From NCBI GenBank assembly GCA_000806155.1, contig JWKX01000007.1, positions 1-64,000 on the forward strand: a stretch of 64,000 nt of DNA. Direction: 5' to 3'. Made by a program: the position numbers and the translations under genes. Below, in pieces: positions 36,298 to 47,043 of the stretch (the first letter of the stretch is position 1; the number at the start of each line of letters is the position of its first letter). Below the pieces are notes generated by a model that searched no databases, was not told where the DNA came from, and saw nothing but the letters and a program-made list of their open reading frames with translations. This DNA is from an archaeon GW2011_AR18. GTDB taxonomy: Archaea; Nanobdellota; Nanobdellia; SCGC-AAA011-G17; GW2011-AR18.

Positions 36298-36368
36298 GCC
36301 TTTGAAGGGATTTGAACCCTCAACCCTCACTTTACGAAAGTGATGCTATACCATTAAGCTACAAAGGC
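36298..36368 (-). tRNA. tRNA-Thr(CGT), intronless
   Basis: GCCTTTG/CAAAGGC acceptor; anticodon loop TTCGTAA; GAGGG TTCAAAT CCCTT. Confidence 0.85.
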
Positions 36369-36372
36369 ATTA

Positions 36373-36519
36373 TTATTTATCAGAATTATTTTTTAGTTTC
36401 TTCTGGCAGTTGCTGCATATAGCTTCTAATTTTTTTCCTTTTCTTATGTATGTTCCTCTTATCTTTTCTAGGAATGTGGTCTCTATTTTTTCATTGCATA
36501 CTGTGCATTTTTCTGCCAT
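36373..36519 (-). CDS. 48-aa zinc-finger protein
   Basis: MAEKCTVCNEKIETTFLEKIRGTYIRKGKKLEAICSNCQKKLKNNSDK*. Confidence 0.55.
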   Translation of the reverse strand: MAEKCTVCNEKIETTFLEKIRGTYIRKGKKLEAICSNCQKKLKNNSDK

Positions 36520-36592
36520 ATATTTTAAAATTAGTATTTTTATATAAATTATACCAAAAAGTTTATTAATAGTAAAACACTATGATATTACT

Positions 36593-36793
36593 ATGACAAC
36601 AACATTGACACTAGAATTTAAAGGAGTAACAGAAGAGATACTCGATACTCTAATTAAAGAAGGATACAGCAAAACAAAATCTGAAGCTGTTAGATATGCT
36701 TTATTACATCTAGCTGAAGAATTAAGTTTGATTAAACCAAGACTGCATACTAAAGCTGAGGAATATGCTTATCACGAAATAAGGAAAAAATAA
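36593..36793 (+). CDS. Ribbon-helix-helix antitoxin (VapB-like)
   Basis: TLTLEFKGVTEEILDTLIKEGYSKTKSEAVRYAL. Confidence 0.7.
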   Translation: MTTTLTLEFKGVTEEILDTLIKEGYSKTKSEAVRYALLHLAEELSLIKPRLHTKAEEYAYHEIRKK

Positions 36794-36794
36794 A

Positions 36795-37187
36795 ATGTAT
36801 CTTGACGTAGATATTTTATTAGCTCTAATTAAAGAAAAAGATTTTCATAGAGAATATGCTAAAAAAATAATTTCTTTAAAAGAAGATAAATATACCTCTG
36901 TAATTAGTTTAATAGAACTCGAGATAGTTATTAAGAGAGAAGTTAGTGATATATTGAGTATGGAATTGGATAAGGTATTAATTAAAATATTGCCAGAACT
37001 AAGAATTGTTGATTGTGATAATGAAATATTTAATAAAAGTCTAGACTTAAGAAAAAAATTTAATCTTGGAATATTTGATTCTATTCACGCAGCAACTTCA
37101 TTGAAATTTGATAAGCGTATAGCATCAACAGATCATATGTTTGAAAAAGTTAAAGGCTTGGTTGTTGTTAAAACTATTATAAATTAA
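36795..37187 (+). CDS. PIN-domain toxin (VapC-like)
   Basis: MYLDVDILLALIKE...FDSIHAATSL...IASTDHMFEKV; immediately follows RHH gene. Confidence 0.75.
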   Translation: MYLDVDILLALIKEKDFHREYAKKIISLKEDKYTSVISLIELEIVIKREVSDILSMELDKVLIKILPELRIVDCDNEIFNKSLDLRKKFNLGIFDSIHAATSLKFDKRIASTDHMFEKVKGLVVVKTIIN

Positions 37188-37255
37188 GTTGGTAAACTTT
37201 ACCATAAAATTTTAGATTCAATTAACTTTATAAACATTTTATTAATAGTAATTAT

Positions 37256-39037
37256 ATGAGAAAAGTAGCAGTTATTGTTGAAAGGCAGAAATGTTATCCT
37301 AATAAATGCCAGCACGAATGCATGAAGTATGATCCTGTTAACAAAGCTGGCGGTCAAGGTTTCCATCTTAGTCCTATTCATGGTAAATCTGAAATTGATG
37401 AGGAAGTTGCTTCTGAGATGCATAAGATTTGTGCTAAGAAATGTCCTTTCCAGGCTATTCATATTGTTAATCTTCCTGAAAAACTTAAAGAAGATCCTAT
37501 TAATCGTTTTGGTCAAAACCAATTTGAATTATATTCTTTGCCTATTATAAAACCTAATCTTACTGTTGGTGTTATTGGTAAGAACGGTATTGGTAAATCA
37601 ACTGCTTTAGAAATTTTATCAGGTAATGTTGTCCCTAATCTTGGAGAATTTAATTCTAAACCCGAATACTCAAAAATTATCTCTAAATATTCTACTAGGT
37701 CTTTTGGTGATTATTTCAAAAAATTATCTAATAAGGAATTAAGAATAAGTTACAAGCCTCAGAGAGTTGAGATGTTAGCAACTATATACAAAGGTCATAA
37801 AGTTTTTGATCTATTAAAAAAAGTTGATGAAAAAAATCAATTAGATCTAGTTATGAAAGAATTAGAGTTAGAAGATCTTAAGGATCATATGATTGAAGAA
37901 TTATCTGGTGGTGAATTACAAAGAACTGCTATTGCTGCTTGTCTTTTAAAAAAAGCTGATGTTTATTATTTTGATGAGCCAACTTCATTTTTAGATATCA
38001 CTCACAGGATTAAAGCAGCTAGAATTATTAGACATTTAGCAGAAAATCATTCTGTTGTTGTAGTTGAGCATGATCTAGCAACTCTTGATTATATCTCTGA
38101 TGAGATTCAGATTGTTTATGGTGAACCTGCTTGTTATGGTATTTTTTCACAATCAAAAGCTGTGCGTAGAGGTATTAATGAGTACATGGATGGTTACTTG
38201 CCTGATGAGAATATTAGGTTTAGGAATTATCCTATTAAATTTTTTGAAAGGCCTCAGGATACTGTATTATCTAAAACTATTTTAGCTGAATTCCCTTTTT
38301 TAGAAAAGAAGTTTGAAACTTTTAAATTAAAAGTTAATGAAGTTAAATTACATCGTGGTGAAGTATTGACTATCATGGGTTCTAATGGTCTTGGCAAGTC
38401 TACTTTTTTAAAAATGATTTCTGGTGTTTTAAAACCTGATAATATTGATATTCAGAATTTAAAGATAAGTTACAAGCCACAGTATTTAGAATTTAATATT
38501 GATGGTAATGTTGAATCTTATTTGCGTAGTATTGCAGATTCTGAGTTTGATTCTGGCTGGTACAAAACTAACATTTTAGAAAAACTTAATGTTCAGAATA
38601 TTTTGAATAATGAAATTAAGAAATTATCTGGTGGAGAATTACAAAAGATGCATATTGTTGCTTGTCTGACTAACCCCACTGCTGAATTGATTGCTATGGA
38701 TGAACCCTCTGCTTTTATTGATGTTGAGGATCGTCTGAAAGTTGCTGAAATTATTAGAGATTATGTTATGATGAAGGATATTGCAGCAATTGTTGTTGAT
38801 CATGATATTCAGTTTATTGATTACTTAGCAGATTCTATGATTATATTTGAAGGAATTCCAACTAAGGAAGGTCATGTTTCTAGTACATTATCTAAAAGAG
38901 ATGGTATGAACAGAATATTAACAAATTTGGATATTACTTATAGACGAGATAAAGAAACAGGAAGACCTAGAATAAATAAACCTGGTTCTCAACTAGATCA
39001 GGAGCAGAGACGTAAGGGAGAATATTATTATACTTAA
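37256..39037 (+). CDS. Ribosome recycling ATPase ABCE1/Rli1
   Basis: N-terminal 4Fe-4S domain, two ABC domains with LSGGELQ signatures. Confidence 0.95.
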   Translation: MRKVAVIVERQKCYPNKCQHECMKYDPVNKAGGQGFHLSPIHGKSEIDEEVASEMHKICAKKCPFQAIHIVNLPEKLKEDPINRFGQNQFELYSLPIIKPNLTVGVIGKNGIGKSTALEILSGNVVPNLGEFNSKPEYSKIISKYSTRSFGDYFKKLSNKELRISYKPQRVEMLATIYKGHKVFDLLKKVDEKNQLDLVMKELELEDLKDHMIEELSGGELQRTAIAACLLKKADVYYFDEPTSFLDITHRIKAARIIRHLAENHSVVVVEHDLATLDYISDEIQIVYGEPACYGIFSQSKAVRRGINEYMDGYLPDENIRFRNYPIKFFERPQDTVLSKTILAEFPFLEKKFETFKLKVNEVKLHRGEVLTIMGSNGLGKSTFLKMISGVLKPDNIDIQNLKISYKPQYLEFNIDGNVESYLRSIADSEFDSGWYKTNILEKLNVQNILNNEIKKLSGGELQKMHIVACLTNPTAELIAMDEPSAFIDVEDRLKVAEIIRDYVMMKDIAAIVVDHDIQFIDYLADSMIIFEGIPTKEGHVSSTLSKRDGMNRILTNLDITYRRDKETGRPRINKPGSQLDQEQRRKGEYYYT

Positions 39038-39696
39038 TTTAAAAATTTTTTTGTTAAATTATATACTTCTTCATGTATATCATCAATACTTCTAATGCCT
39101 GAATCTTTTGATGCACAATTTACTAGATTCCAATGTTTATATTTTCCTGCTAAACTTATATATGCTTCAACTACTCTTTGTTGAAAATCCCTATCACTTT
39201 CATGACCATCTTGTTTTTCTCCTCTTCCTTCTAATAATTTTTTTGATTCTTCTAAGGGCATATATAAATAAATAACTAAATCTGATCTTGGAATTCCTAA
39301 TTGTCCATGTTCAGTATAAAGTAACCATTCTAAAAATTCTCCTCTTTCTTTTTCATTTTTTATTTTTGCACTTTGAAATCCCATATTAGATTCTATATAT
39401 CTATTACATAGAACATTTGTCCCAGATTCTAAGGATTGTCTAATGCTTGGTGCTGCTTGTTGTCTGTCTAATGCATATAATAATGAAGCCATTTTTGGAT
39501 TTATATTAACTGGATTTCCAAATTCTCCATTTAAATATTGTTTAACCATTTTACCAAAATGTGTTTCATATTGAGGAAAAGAATATGTCATAAGTGGAAA
39601 ATTTTCAGAAATTAAACGAGCTGTTAATTTATCTGATTGTGTTTTTTTACCTACAGCATCTCCACCATCAAATACGATTAATTTACCTTTTTTCAT
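39034..39696 (-). CDS. tmk: Thymidylate kinase
   Basis: IVFDGGDAVGKKTQSDKL; NRYIESNMGFQ. Confidence 0.85.
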   Translation of the reverse strand: MKKGKLIVFDGGDAVGKKTQSDKLTARLISENFPLMTYSFPQYETHFGKMVKQYLNGEFGNPVNINPKMASLLYALDRQQAAPSIRQSLESGTNVLCNRYIESNMGFQSAKIKNEKERGEFLEWLLYTEHGQLGIPRSDLVIYLYMPLEESKKLLEGRGEKQDGHESDRDFQQRVVEAYISLAGKYKHWNLVNCASKDSGIRSIDDIHEEVYNLTKKFLN

Positions 39697-39815
39697 TTTA
39701 ATTTATTTATCTCTCTTTAATTTATAAATATTTATGTATATTTGAAGCTATTTTTAATTGAAAACTATATTTATATTATCTAAATGTTTTTATAGGAGTT
39801 ATATTAAAAATTTTT

Positions 39816-41483
39816 ATGGTAAAAAAGTTTCTTTCTATTAATGAAGTGCCAGTAGAAATAAAAGAAAAATTATCAAGATATGTTACAAATGTTGGTGGTA
39901 ATACTTTTGTTATTCATGGATTACCTTCAGAACTTACTGGTGGGCTTTTAGCAAGATATTCTAGAGCTCAAACAGGGTTACAACTTACTTTATTAAATGA
40001 GTTCTTAGACGATAACGGTGAACCGTCTGCACAACGTGGTTCTGCTCTTATGGATCGTGTTCTAAATGCATTTGGTGATGATTCTGTTGGTGAATTGGAG
40101 GGAACGCATGTTGGTATTGAAGATATATCTCAGTTAGCAACTAAATGGATTGAAGATAGAAGGATTGGCGGCTCTCCTATTGAACAGTCTACACGTTATG
40201 TAAAATATGATGTAAAAGACGAAAATGGAAGATGGAGATATTTAAGACCTACAGAAATTATGCAATCAGGTCTCGGTGACAAATTTGAAAGTGTTAATAA
40301 TCGTGCTTTTGATGTTTATCAAAAAGGTGTAAAGGGTTTAGTTGATCATTTTAAACAGGAATTTCCAAGAAGTAAACAGACTCTAGAAGTTGATAGGTAT
40401 GAAACAAGGGTAAAAGTTGGAGAAGCTGATTTAATAAATGATGAAGAAAGAAAAGCTTTTGATTTAGCTTATAATTTTACTATTAGATGTGCAGCTTTGG
40501 ATGTTGGAAGATGTGTCTTACCTTCATCAACTTTAACACACATAGGTCTTTTCGGGAATGGCAGATTTTATACAAGTTTGTTAAATTTTTTGAAAAGTAA
40601 TGAATTAGAAGAGGCACAGTCTAGAGCTAGTGATTTAGAATTAGAATTAAATAAAGTTATCCCAACATTTATAAAAAGAAATAAGGCTAATCCGCAATCT
40701 GCACAAATAAATACTGCAATGAAAGAAGTAGCTTCAGAGTTATTTAGGGATATAGTACCTACTGGGGATAAGGTTACACTATTGTCTAGAAGTAATGAAT
40801 ATATAAATGAAGTTCTCGCTTCTGCTTTATTTTCATATACAAATGTCTCTATGCCGCAAATTATGAATAGGTTAGGAGAAATTTCTGAAGAAAGGAAATT
40901 AGAGTTATTAAATTTATATAAAGGTAAAAGAGAATCAAGACGCGATAGAACTGGAAGGGGTATTGAAGCTGGTTATCCTTTGACGTTTGATTTAGTTGGA
41001 GGATTTGCAGAATATCGTGATCTTGAGAGACATAGAATGTTAACTCAACAGAGACAGGATCTAACTACAGAATTAGGTTTTATTCTTCCTCCAGAAATGA
41101 GTGTGATTGGTTTAGAAGGTGAAGTTAATGAAGTTGTAGGTATGATGGATGATCTTAATAGTGATATTAGACATGCTGGATTAATTCAAGCAGGGCAATA
41201 TGCTACGTTATTTAATCATCGTATGAGATTTATGTTAGGTATGAACTTAAGAGCATTCCAACATTTAAGTGAATTAAGAACACAACCAGCAGGACACTTT
41301 AGTTATCGTAGTATGGTTATGGAAATGGCAAATGCTGTTACTGAACTATATCCATGGGCTAAAACTTTTTATAATTTCGTAGATTATTCTGATCCTGGAA
41401 ATAAAATATCTAGAGCAACTGAACAATCAAAAATCTCAGGAAGAAATTTGGCAAGTGGAGTAGACGCAAGTTTAGATATCTAG
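39816..41483 (+). CDS. thyX: ThyX-family flavin-dependent thymidylate synthase, long two-domain form
   Basis: EDRRIGGSPIEQSTRYVKYD and LERHRMLTQQRQDL; 555 aa. Confidence 0.75.
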   Translation: MVKKFLSINEVPVEIKEKLSRYVTNVGGNTFVIHGLPSELTGGLLARYSRAQTGLQLTLLNEFLDDNGEPSAQRGSALMDRVLNAFGDDSVGELEGTHVGIEDISQLATKWIEDRRIGGSPIEQSTRYVKYDVKDENGRWRYLRPTEIMQSGLGDKFESVNNRAFDVYQKGVKGLVDHFKQEFPRSKQTLEVDRYETRVKVGEADLINDEERKAFDLAYNFTIRCAALDVGRCVLPSSTLTHIGLFGNGRFYTSLLNFLKSNELEEAQSRASDLELELNKVIPTFIKRNKANPQSAQINTAMKEVASELFRDIVPTGDKVTLLSRSNEYINEVLASALFSYTNVSMPQIMNRLGEISEERKLELLNLYKGKRESRRDRTGRGIEAGYPLTFDLVGGFAEYRDLERHRMLTQQRQDLTTELGFILPPEMSVIGLEGEVNEVVGMMDDLNSDIRHAGLIQAGQYATLFNHRMRFMLGMNLRAFQHLSELRTQPAGHFSYRSMVMEMANAVTELYPWAKTFYNFVDYSDPGNKISRATEQSKISGRNLASGVDASLDI

Positions 41484-41533
41484 ATCTTTTAAAAAGTATA
41501 TTAAGAATAATAGAAGTTTTTATAAATGTATTA

Positions 41534-42649
41534 TTGAAAGTTTTTATTATGTTATTTTCAGATACTAGCAAAGGAGCACTTCCATACCAGTATATTAAAT
41601 CTTTAATAAGTTCCAGAGCAATAAAGTTTAACACGCCTGTTGATGATGCTAAATTAGAAGATCAATTGCAATCTGCTACTTTAGATAGTAGAATTGGTGA
41701 TACTATATATAGGGTAGATGGTTTTCATCCTCCTTCGAGTAACGAAACTGTTGAGCAAGTTTTAAGAAACTCTACTTTATATAGTTGGGATATAAGTTCG
41801 TCAAATCCTAATCCTGTTGAAAGAACTCCGGTAAAATATGTAGTCAAATTAAATGAACATCCTGATTTGCCATCTGTAATATATGGTGGTGCTGATACTA
41901 AAAGTACTGGTGGAAGAAATTTTTTCAGATGCAAACTTGTTGTTGATAATCATGATAGATATAATGAAATCCCTGCAGGTTATTCTGGTCCGTTATTTAT
42001 GGAGTTCTCTTCTATGGCTTTTTTAGAAGTTTTAAGAAGTGGAGATCCGTTATTGCAGATAAGATTTTATAATGGTGATGCGCGTGTTCCAGATAAGGAA
42101 TTAAGGGAACTACAAACATTAAAACCTTTAGTCTTTGATAAGAGTGATAATCCAATGCCTGCTAATAGGCGCTTAATTAATAATGGTTTAGTATTGACTC
42201 TGGATGTAGAAAGTGATGTTGTTGGATATAATGCTAGGCCTAACCACAAGCCTATTTTATATGGTGTTAAAGGTAATGCTAAAAAATGGGATTATTGGAG
42301 TGAATTAAGGAGTACAAGTGATGGGCTTTTATACACTCAGCTTAGTGATAAATTAATCTTGGCTACTAAGGAAAGTGTTTCAATACCAGATCATCTTGCT
42401 GCAAGAATGAGACAATATGATCAATCAATTACGGGAGATGATAAAACAAATGAAGCAGGGTATTTCGACTCCAATTTTAGTGGTTATGGTGTGTTAGAAT
42501 ATGTTCCTTCTTTTGATGGTAGGGTTTTAAGAGATGGTATGCCTATAGCAGTTTTAGAAGTTGAAAGGCTTATAGAACCCACAAAAAAACCTTATAATGG
42601 TAATTATCAAAAGCAGAAAGGTCCGAAATTGGCAAAACAATTCTATTAG
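41534..42649 (+). CDS. dCTP deaminase (long DCD-type)
   Basis: SATLDSRIGDTIYR, EIPAGYSGPLFMEFSSMAFLEVLRSGDPLLQIRFYNG. Confidence 0.7.
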   Translation: MKVFIMLFSDTSKGALPYQYIKSLISSRAIKFNTPVDDAKLEDQLQSATLDSRIGDTIYRVDGFHPPSSNETVEQVLRNSTLYSWDISSSNPNPVERTPVKYVVKLNEHPDLPSVIYGGADTKSTGGRNFFRCKLVVDNHDRYNEIPAGYSGPLFMEFSSMAFLEVLRSGDPLLQIRFYNGDARVPDKELRELQTLKPLVFDKSDNPMPANRRLINNGLVLTLDVESDVVGYNARPNHKPILYGVKGNAKKWDYWSELRSTSDGLLYTQLSDKLILATKESVSIPDHLAARMRQYDQSITGDDKTNEAGYFDSNFSGYGVLEYVPSFDGRVLRDGMPIAVLEVERLIEPTKKPYNGNYQKQKGPKLAKQFY

Positions 42650-42773
42650 TTCTGTCTAAAATAATCATAACCTTTTTTTCTGATAAATCTTTATAAATAC
42701 TAATCTTAATTTTACTATATCTTGTGTTTGAACCAATATGAAATCACAATATATGGTATTATAAAGGTATAAC

Positions 42774-43223
42774 ATGAAATGTACATTTTGCAATAATTCA
42801 GAGACTAAAGTGCTTGATTCTAGAGAGTCAGATGATCTTACTAGAAGAAGGCGTGAGTGTTTGAAATGCGAAAAACGTTTTACTACATATGAAAGAGTTG
42901 AATCAGTTCCTGTTTATATCATCAAGAAGGATGGTTCAAGAGAACTTTTTGATAGAGAGAAATTAAGGAAGGGTTTAATCAAATCTTGTGAAAAACGTCC
43001 AGTATCAATTGATGAAATAGAAAATGTAATAAACAGGATTGAATCGAAAATGAGATTGTCTGATAGTACAGAGATTTCAAGCAAACAAGTAGGTGAAGAA
43101 GTAATGAATCAATTAAAATCTTTGGATAAAATCGCATATATCCGTTTCGCTTCTGTCTATCGTGATTTTGCTGATATTGAAGATTTTAAGAAAGAAATAA
43201 AAATATTGAATAGGGTGGTGTGA
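42774..43223 (+). CDS. nrdR: Transcriptional repressor NrdR
   Basis: MKCTFCNNSETKVLDSRESDDLTRRRRECLKCEKRFTTYERVE; ATP-cone. Confidence 0.95.
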   Translation: MKCTFCNNSETKVLDSRESDDLTRRRRECLKCEKRFTTYERVESVPVYIIKKDGSRELFDREKLRKGLIKSCEKRPVSIDEIENVINRIESKMRLSDSTEISSKQVGEEVMNQLKSLDKIAYIRFASVYRDFADIEDFKKEIKILNRVV

Positions 43224-43226
43224 ATA

Positions 43227-46200
43227 ATGAGTGAGAAAAAAAATGAGGGAATTATTATAGCTGAACAGCTAAGACCTATTGAGAAGCTTGCAGTCGAAGG
43301 ACCTAAAGTTAAAGTTACTGAAAATCAGCTTAAGGTTATGGCTAATAAATATTTGAGGGGAGATTCTGTTGAACTCTGGTTGAGACGTATTGCAAGGAAT
43401 ATTGCTTTGGCAGAGTTATTATATGATAATGGTATTACTAAAGACGAAATTTTGAAAGGTGTTTCTCATAAAATAATAAATTTAGAAAATGATGAAAAAA
43501 ACAAAATAATTTTACTACAAGATCAATTAATGAATAATGATGAAAGGTGGAAAAATTTTTATATTTTTGAAGAAAATTTATCAAGAATTGCATCTCAGAA
43601 TATTATTGCAACAAAATTATTAAAAGATAAGGAAGAAGAATTCTATTCTATACTATCTAATTTTGATTTCTTGCCTAACTCTCCTTGTCTGATGAATGCT
43701 GGTAGAGAATTGCAGATGCTTCATGCTTGTTTTGTTATTCCAGTTCCAGATTCTATTGAAGGAATTTACAAGGCTGTTATGGCACAAGCTCTTATCCAGA
43801 AATCTGGTGGCGGTACTGGTTTTGCATTTTCTAGAATAAGACCTGAAAATGATGTTGTTAAATCTACTAAAGGTATTGCTTCTGGTCCTATGTCTTTTAT
43901 AAAACTTTTTGATGTCTCTACAGATGTTGTTAAACAGGGTTCAACTCGTCGTGGTGCTAATATGGGTATATTATATTATAAACATCCTGATATTAGAAAA
44001 TTTATTACTTCAAAATCTAAGGATAGAGGTTTTTTGCAGAATTTCAATATTTCTGTTGCTATAGATAAAGAGTTTATGGATGCTGTTGAAAATGATGGTG
44101 AATTTGATCTTATTAATCCTAAAACTAATAAGCCTGTGGCAAGAGAAAAAGCCAGGGAGATTTGGGATTTGATAGGTAAATGTGCTTGGGAGACTGGAGA
44201 TCCTGGTTTTGTTGTTATTGATAAAATTAATGAAACTAATTCAAATCCTACTCCAAATTTAGGACAGATAGAAAGTACTAATCCTTGTGTTACTGGTGAT
44301 ACATTAGTTTCTACTGAATTTGGTTTAATTAGGATGGAAGATTTAGTAAATAATTATCCTGAAGGAGGATTAAATATATTAACTGATAATAGAGTTCCTT
44401 TAGAAATTAAAAATTCTAATGGTTCTGTTATGTATATGAAACAAGTAAAAATAAATGGTATTTCTTTTGATAAAATTTCTAGAGCTTTTACTACAGGTGT
44501 TAAAGAAGTTTTCAGAATAGAGACATATTGTGGATTAGAACTTGAAGCAACTGCTGATCATAAACTATTGACTCCAAAAGGTTGGGTTGCTGTTAAAGAT
44601 TTAAATCCAGAAAAACATGAATTATTTATTCAACAAGATGAAGGAACTTTTAACAGGGATATTAAATTGCCTTTCAATGTCGAAAACGATTTTAAAGGAA
44701 AAAATGGTAGATGGTATAATTTAAATCTTCCTGAACAATGGTCTAAAGAACTAGGACAAATTTTAGGATGGTTAATAGGTGATGGTTGGTTAAGAATTGG
44801 TGATAAAGATTGTCGTGTAGGTTTTACTTTCGGTAAATCAGATGAAGAAGTATTAAATTATTTAAAGCCTTTAATAAATAAATTTTATGGTAAAGAAATT
44901 AAGGAAGTTAAGAGAAAACGTAATACTAAACATCTTTCTTATCACTCTAAATATTTTGTTGATTTCTTTCATAAGTTAGGTGTTAAGCATGTTGATGCAC
45001 AATATAAAACAGTGCCAAAATCTATTTTCACTGCGAATAAGGAAGCAGTAATTGGATTTTTACAAGGATTATTCACATCTGATGGTACTGTTAATTTTAA
45101 TAAAGAAAATTCAACTTCATATATTAGATTAACTTCAAAATCTGAAAGATTATTGAAAGAAGTACAATTATTGCTTTTGAATTTAGGCATAACCTCTAAC
45201 ATATTTGATAGATCAAGAGAATATAGAGAAGGTTTATTTGAATATGTAAATAGACATGGCGAAATTGTTACTTATAGTTCTGATGGTATTCTATTTGAAT
45301 TGAACATGACTAGAGATAGTATAAAATTTATTGAGAATATTGGATTCTTGTGTGAAAAGAACAAAGAGAAATTAGATAAATTTTACACTAAAGATTTTTA
45401 TTCTCCAGAATTTTCAACACTTATAAAGTCAATAACTCCTATAGGTGAAAAGAAAGTTTACGACTTAACTGAGCCTAGAACATTAAGTTTTGTTACAAAT
45501 GGTTTGTTGTCACTAGATTGTGGTGAACAGCCACTCTTACCTTGGGAACCATGTACTCTAGGAAGCATTAATTTATCTAATCATCTTAAAACAGTAGATG
45601 GAAAAACTGTTGTTGATTATGAAAAATTAAAAAGAACAGCAAGAACAGCTACTAATTTTTTAGACAATGTTGTAGATATAAGCAACTATGCATTACCAGA
45701 AATAGAATACATTTCAAAAAGCAACAGGCGTATTGGTCTTGGTGTTATGGGTTGGGCTGAGATGCTTATTAAATTAGGTATTCCTTATGATAGTGTTGAA
45801 GCTATTACTCTAGGTGAGGAGCTTATGGCTTTCATTAATGCAACTTCTTTAGAGATGTCTGAACAGTTGGCTGAGAAGCGTGGAGTGTTCTTCAATTGGA
45901 AAGATAGTATCTATGATGAATCTGGTAAATTTTTCAGAGGTGTTTCAGGTCATCCTAGAAATTGTGCAAGAACAACTATTGCTCCTACTGGAACTATTGC
46001 AATTACAGCTGGATTACAAGGCAGTGGTATTGAACCGTTCTTTGCTATTGTTTACAAGAGATATCAGGCTGAAGCTGTTGATGCTTTGAAGAAGGGTGAA
46101 GAGCCAGATGAGAAATATGTTTATTACGAAACTATTCCTTTATTCGAGGAAGTCGCTAAAGCTAATAATTGGTTTGGTCTTGATAAGATCAGTTTGTTTA

Positions 46201-46982
46201 AAAAAATTGTTGACAACCATGGTTCTCTTAAGGGCTTGAAAGAAATTCCTATGAATTTACAAAAAGTATTTACTTGTGCTCAGGATACTCACTGGAAGAC
46301 TCATATTGACCATCAGGCTGCTTTCCAGAAATCTGTTGATAATGCAGTTTCTAAGACTATTAACATGTCTAACTCTGTTACTGTTCAGGATATTCAGGAA
46401 GCTTACAAGTATGCATATACTGCTGGTTGTAAAGGAGTTACAGTTTACAGAGATGGTTGTAAAGAAGTTCAGGTATTGAATGCTGGTAATTCATCTAAGC
46501 AGAAAGAGACTGACTTCTCTCAGGGTGTCTCTTCTGATTATTATGAAGTACAGACTGGTTATGGAACATTGCATGTAAATATTGTTCATGACAATAAAGG
46601 TCCATCAAGGATTTTTGCATCAATACCTCCAATAGGAACTGAACTTAGTAGTTTGACTTCTGTTTTAGGTATTTTCATGTCTAAAGCTATTCAGTCTGGA
46701 TATGATCCTAAGAAAGCTATAAAACACTTGAATTCAGCTAAGGGTGACAAGCCTATTGGTTTCGGTCCTAACCGTGTTGATTCAATTCCTCATGCATTAG
46801 CTATTGCATTGAAGAGGCATCTAGAAAAAACTGGTAAATTAGCTAAAGGTGATACTAAATTAACTGAAGTCAAGGAAGTCAAGAAAGAACACTGTCCTCA
46901 ATGTTATAGTTCAAATGTTCAGTACATCAGTGGTTGTTCAGAACCTACATGTAATGACTGCGGCTATAGCAAGTGCAGTTAA
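43227..46982 (+). CDS. nrdJ: Class II (adenosylcobalamin) ribonucleotide reductase with intein
   Basis: FDFLPNSPCLMNAGRE, STNP^intein^CGEQPLLPWEPC, C-terminal CPQC...CNDCGYSKCS. Confidence 0.95.
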   Translation: MSEKKNEGIIIAEQLRPIEKLAVEGPKVKVTENQLKVMANKYLRGDSVELWLRRIARNIALAELLYDNGITKDEILKGVSHKIINLENDEKNKIILLQDQLMNNDERWKNFYIFEENLSRIASQNIIATKLLKDKEEEFYSILSNFDFLPNSPCLMNAGRELQMLHACFVIPVPDSIEGIYKAVMAQALIQKSGGGTGFAFSRIRPENDVVKSTKGIASGPMSFIKLFDVSTDVVKQGSTRRGANMGILYYKHPDIRKFITSKSKDRGFLQNFNISVAIDKEFMDAVENDGEFDLINPKTNKPVAREKAREIWDLIGKCAWETGDPGFVVIDKINETNSNPTPNLGQIESTNPCVTGDTLVSTEFGLIRMEDLVNNYPEGGLNILTDNRVPLEIKNSNGSVMYMKQVKINGISFDKISRAFTTGVKEVFRIETYCGLELEATADHKLLTPKGWVAVKDLNPEKHELFIQQDEGTFNRDIKLPFNVENDFKGKNGRWYNLNLPEQWSKELGQILGWLIGDGWLRIGDKDCRVGFTFGKSDEEVLNYLKPLINKFYGKEIKEVKRKRNTKHLSYHSKYFVDFFHKLGVKHVDAQYKTVPKSIFTANKEAVIGFLQGLFTSDGTVNFNKENSTSYIRLTSKSERLLKEVQLLLLNLGITSNIFDRSREYREGLFEYVNRHGEIVTYSSDGILFELNMTRDSIKFIENIGFLCEKNKEKLDKFYTKDFYSPEFSTLIKSITPIGEKKVYDLTEPRTLSFVTNGLLSLDCGEQPLLPWEPCTLGSINLSNHLKTVDGKTVVDYEKLKRTARTATNFLDNVVDISNYALPEIEYISKSNRRIGLGVMGWAEMLIKLGIPYDSVEAITLGEELMAFINATSLEMSEQLAEKRGVFFNWKDSIYDESGKFFRGVSGHPRNCARTTIAPTGTIAITAGLQGSGIEPFFAIVYKRYQAEAVDALKKGEEPDEKYVYYETIPLFEEVAKANNWFGLDKISLFKKIVDNHGSLKGLKEIPMNLQKVFTCAQDTHWKTHIDHQAAFQKSVDNAVSKTINMSNSVTVQDIQEAYKYAYTAGCKGVTVYRDGCKEVQVLNAGNSSKQKETDFSQGVSSDYYEVQTGYGTLHVNIVHDNKGPSRIFASIPPIGTELSSLTSVLGIFMSKAIQSGYDPKKAIKHLNSAKGDKPIGFGPNRVDSIPHALAIALKRHLEKTGKLAKGDTKLTEVKEVKKEHCPQCYSSNVQYISGCSEPTCNDCGYSKCS
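44286..45518 (+). mobile_element. LAGLIDADG intein (411 aa) in NrdJ, C-terminal Asp
   Basis: Block A CVTGDTLVST; block B ATADHKLLTPKGW; LGWLIGDGW and LQGLFTSDGT; ends YDLTEPRTLSFVTNGLLSLD before CGEQ. Confidence 0.92.
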
Positions 46983-47043
46983 TTTTTTTATTATTTAGTT
47001 CTAATTGCAAAATCTTTAAATATAATAAAATAATCTTATTTTT

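Noticed and set aside
36593-37187. VapBC-like pair as a novel system
   Set aside because: Ordinary RHH/PIN toxin-antitoxin arrangement; the same applies to the AbrB/PIN pair at 50043-50637.
42729-42760. Possible NrdR boxes (CCAATATGAAAT, ACAATATATGG) upstream of nrdR
   Set aside because: Only half-site resemblance to the palindromic consensus in an AT-rich background; not listed as a feature.
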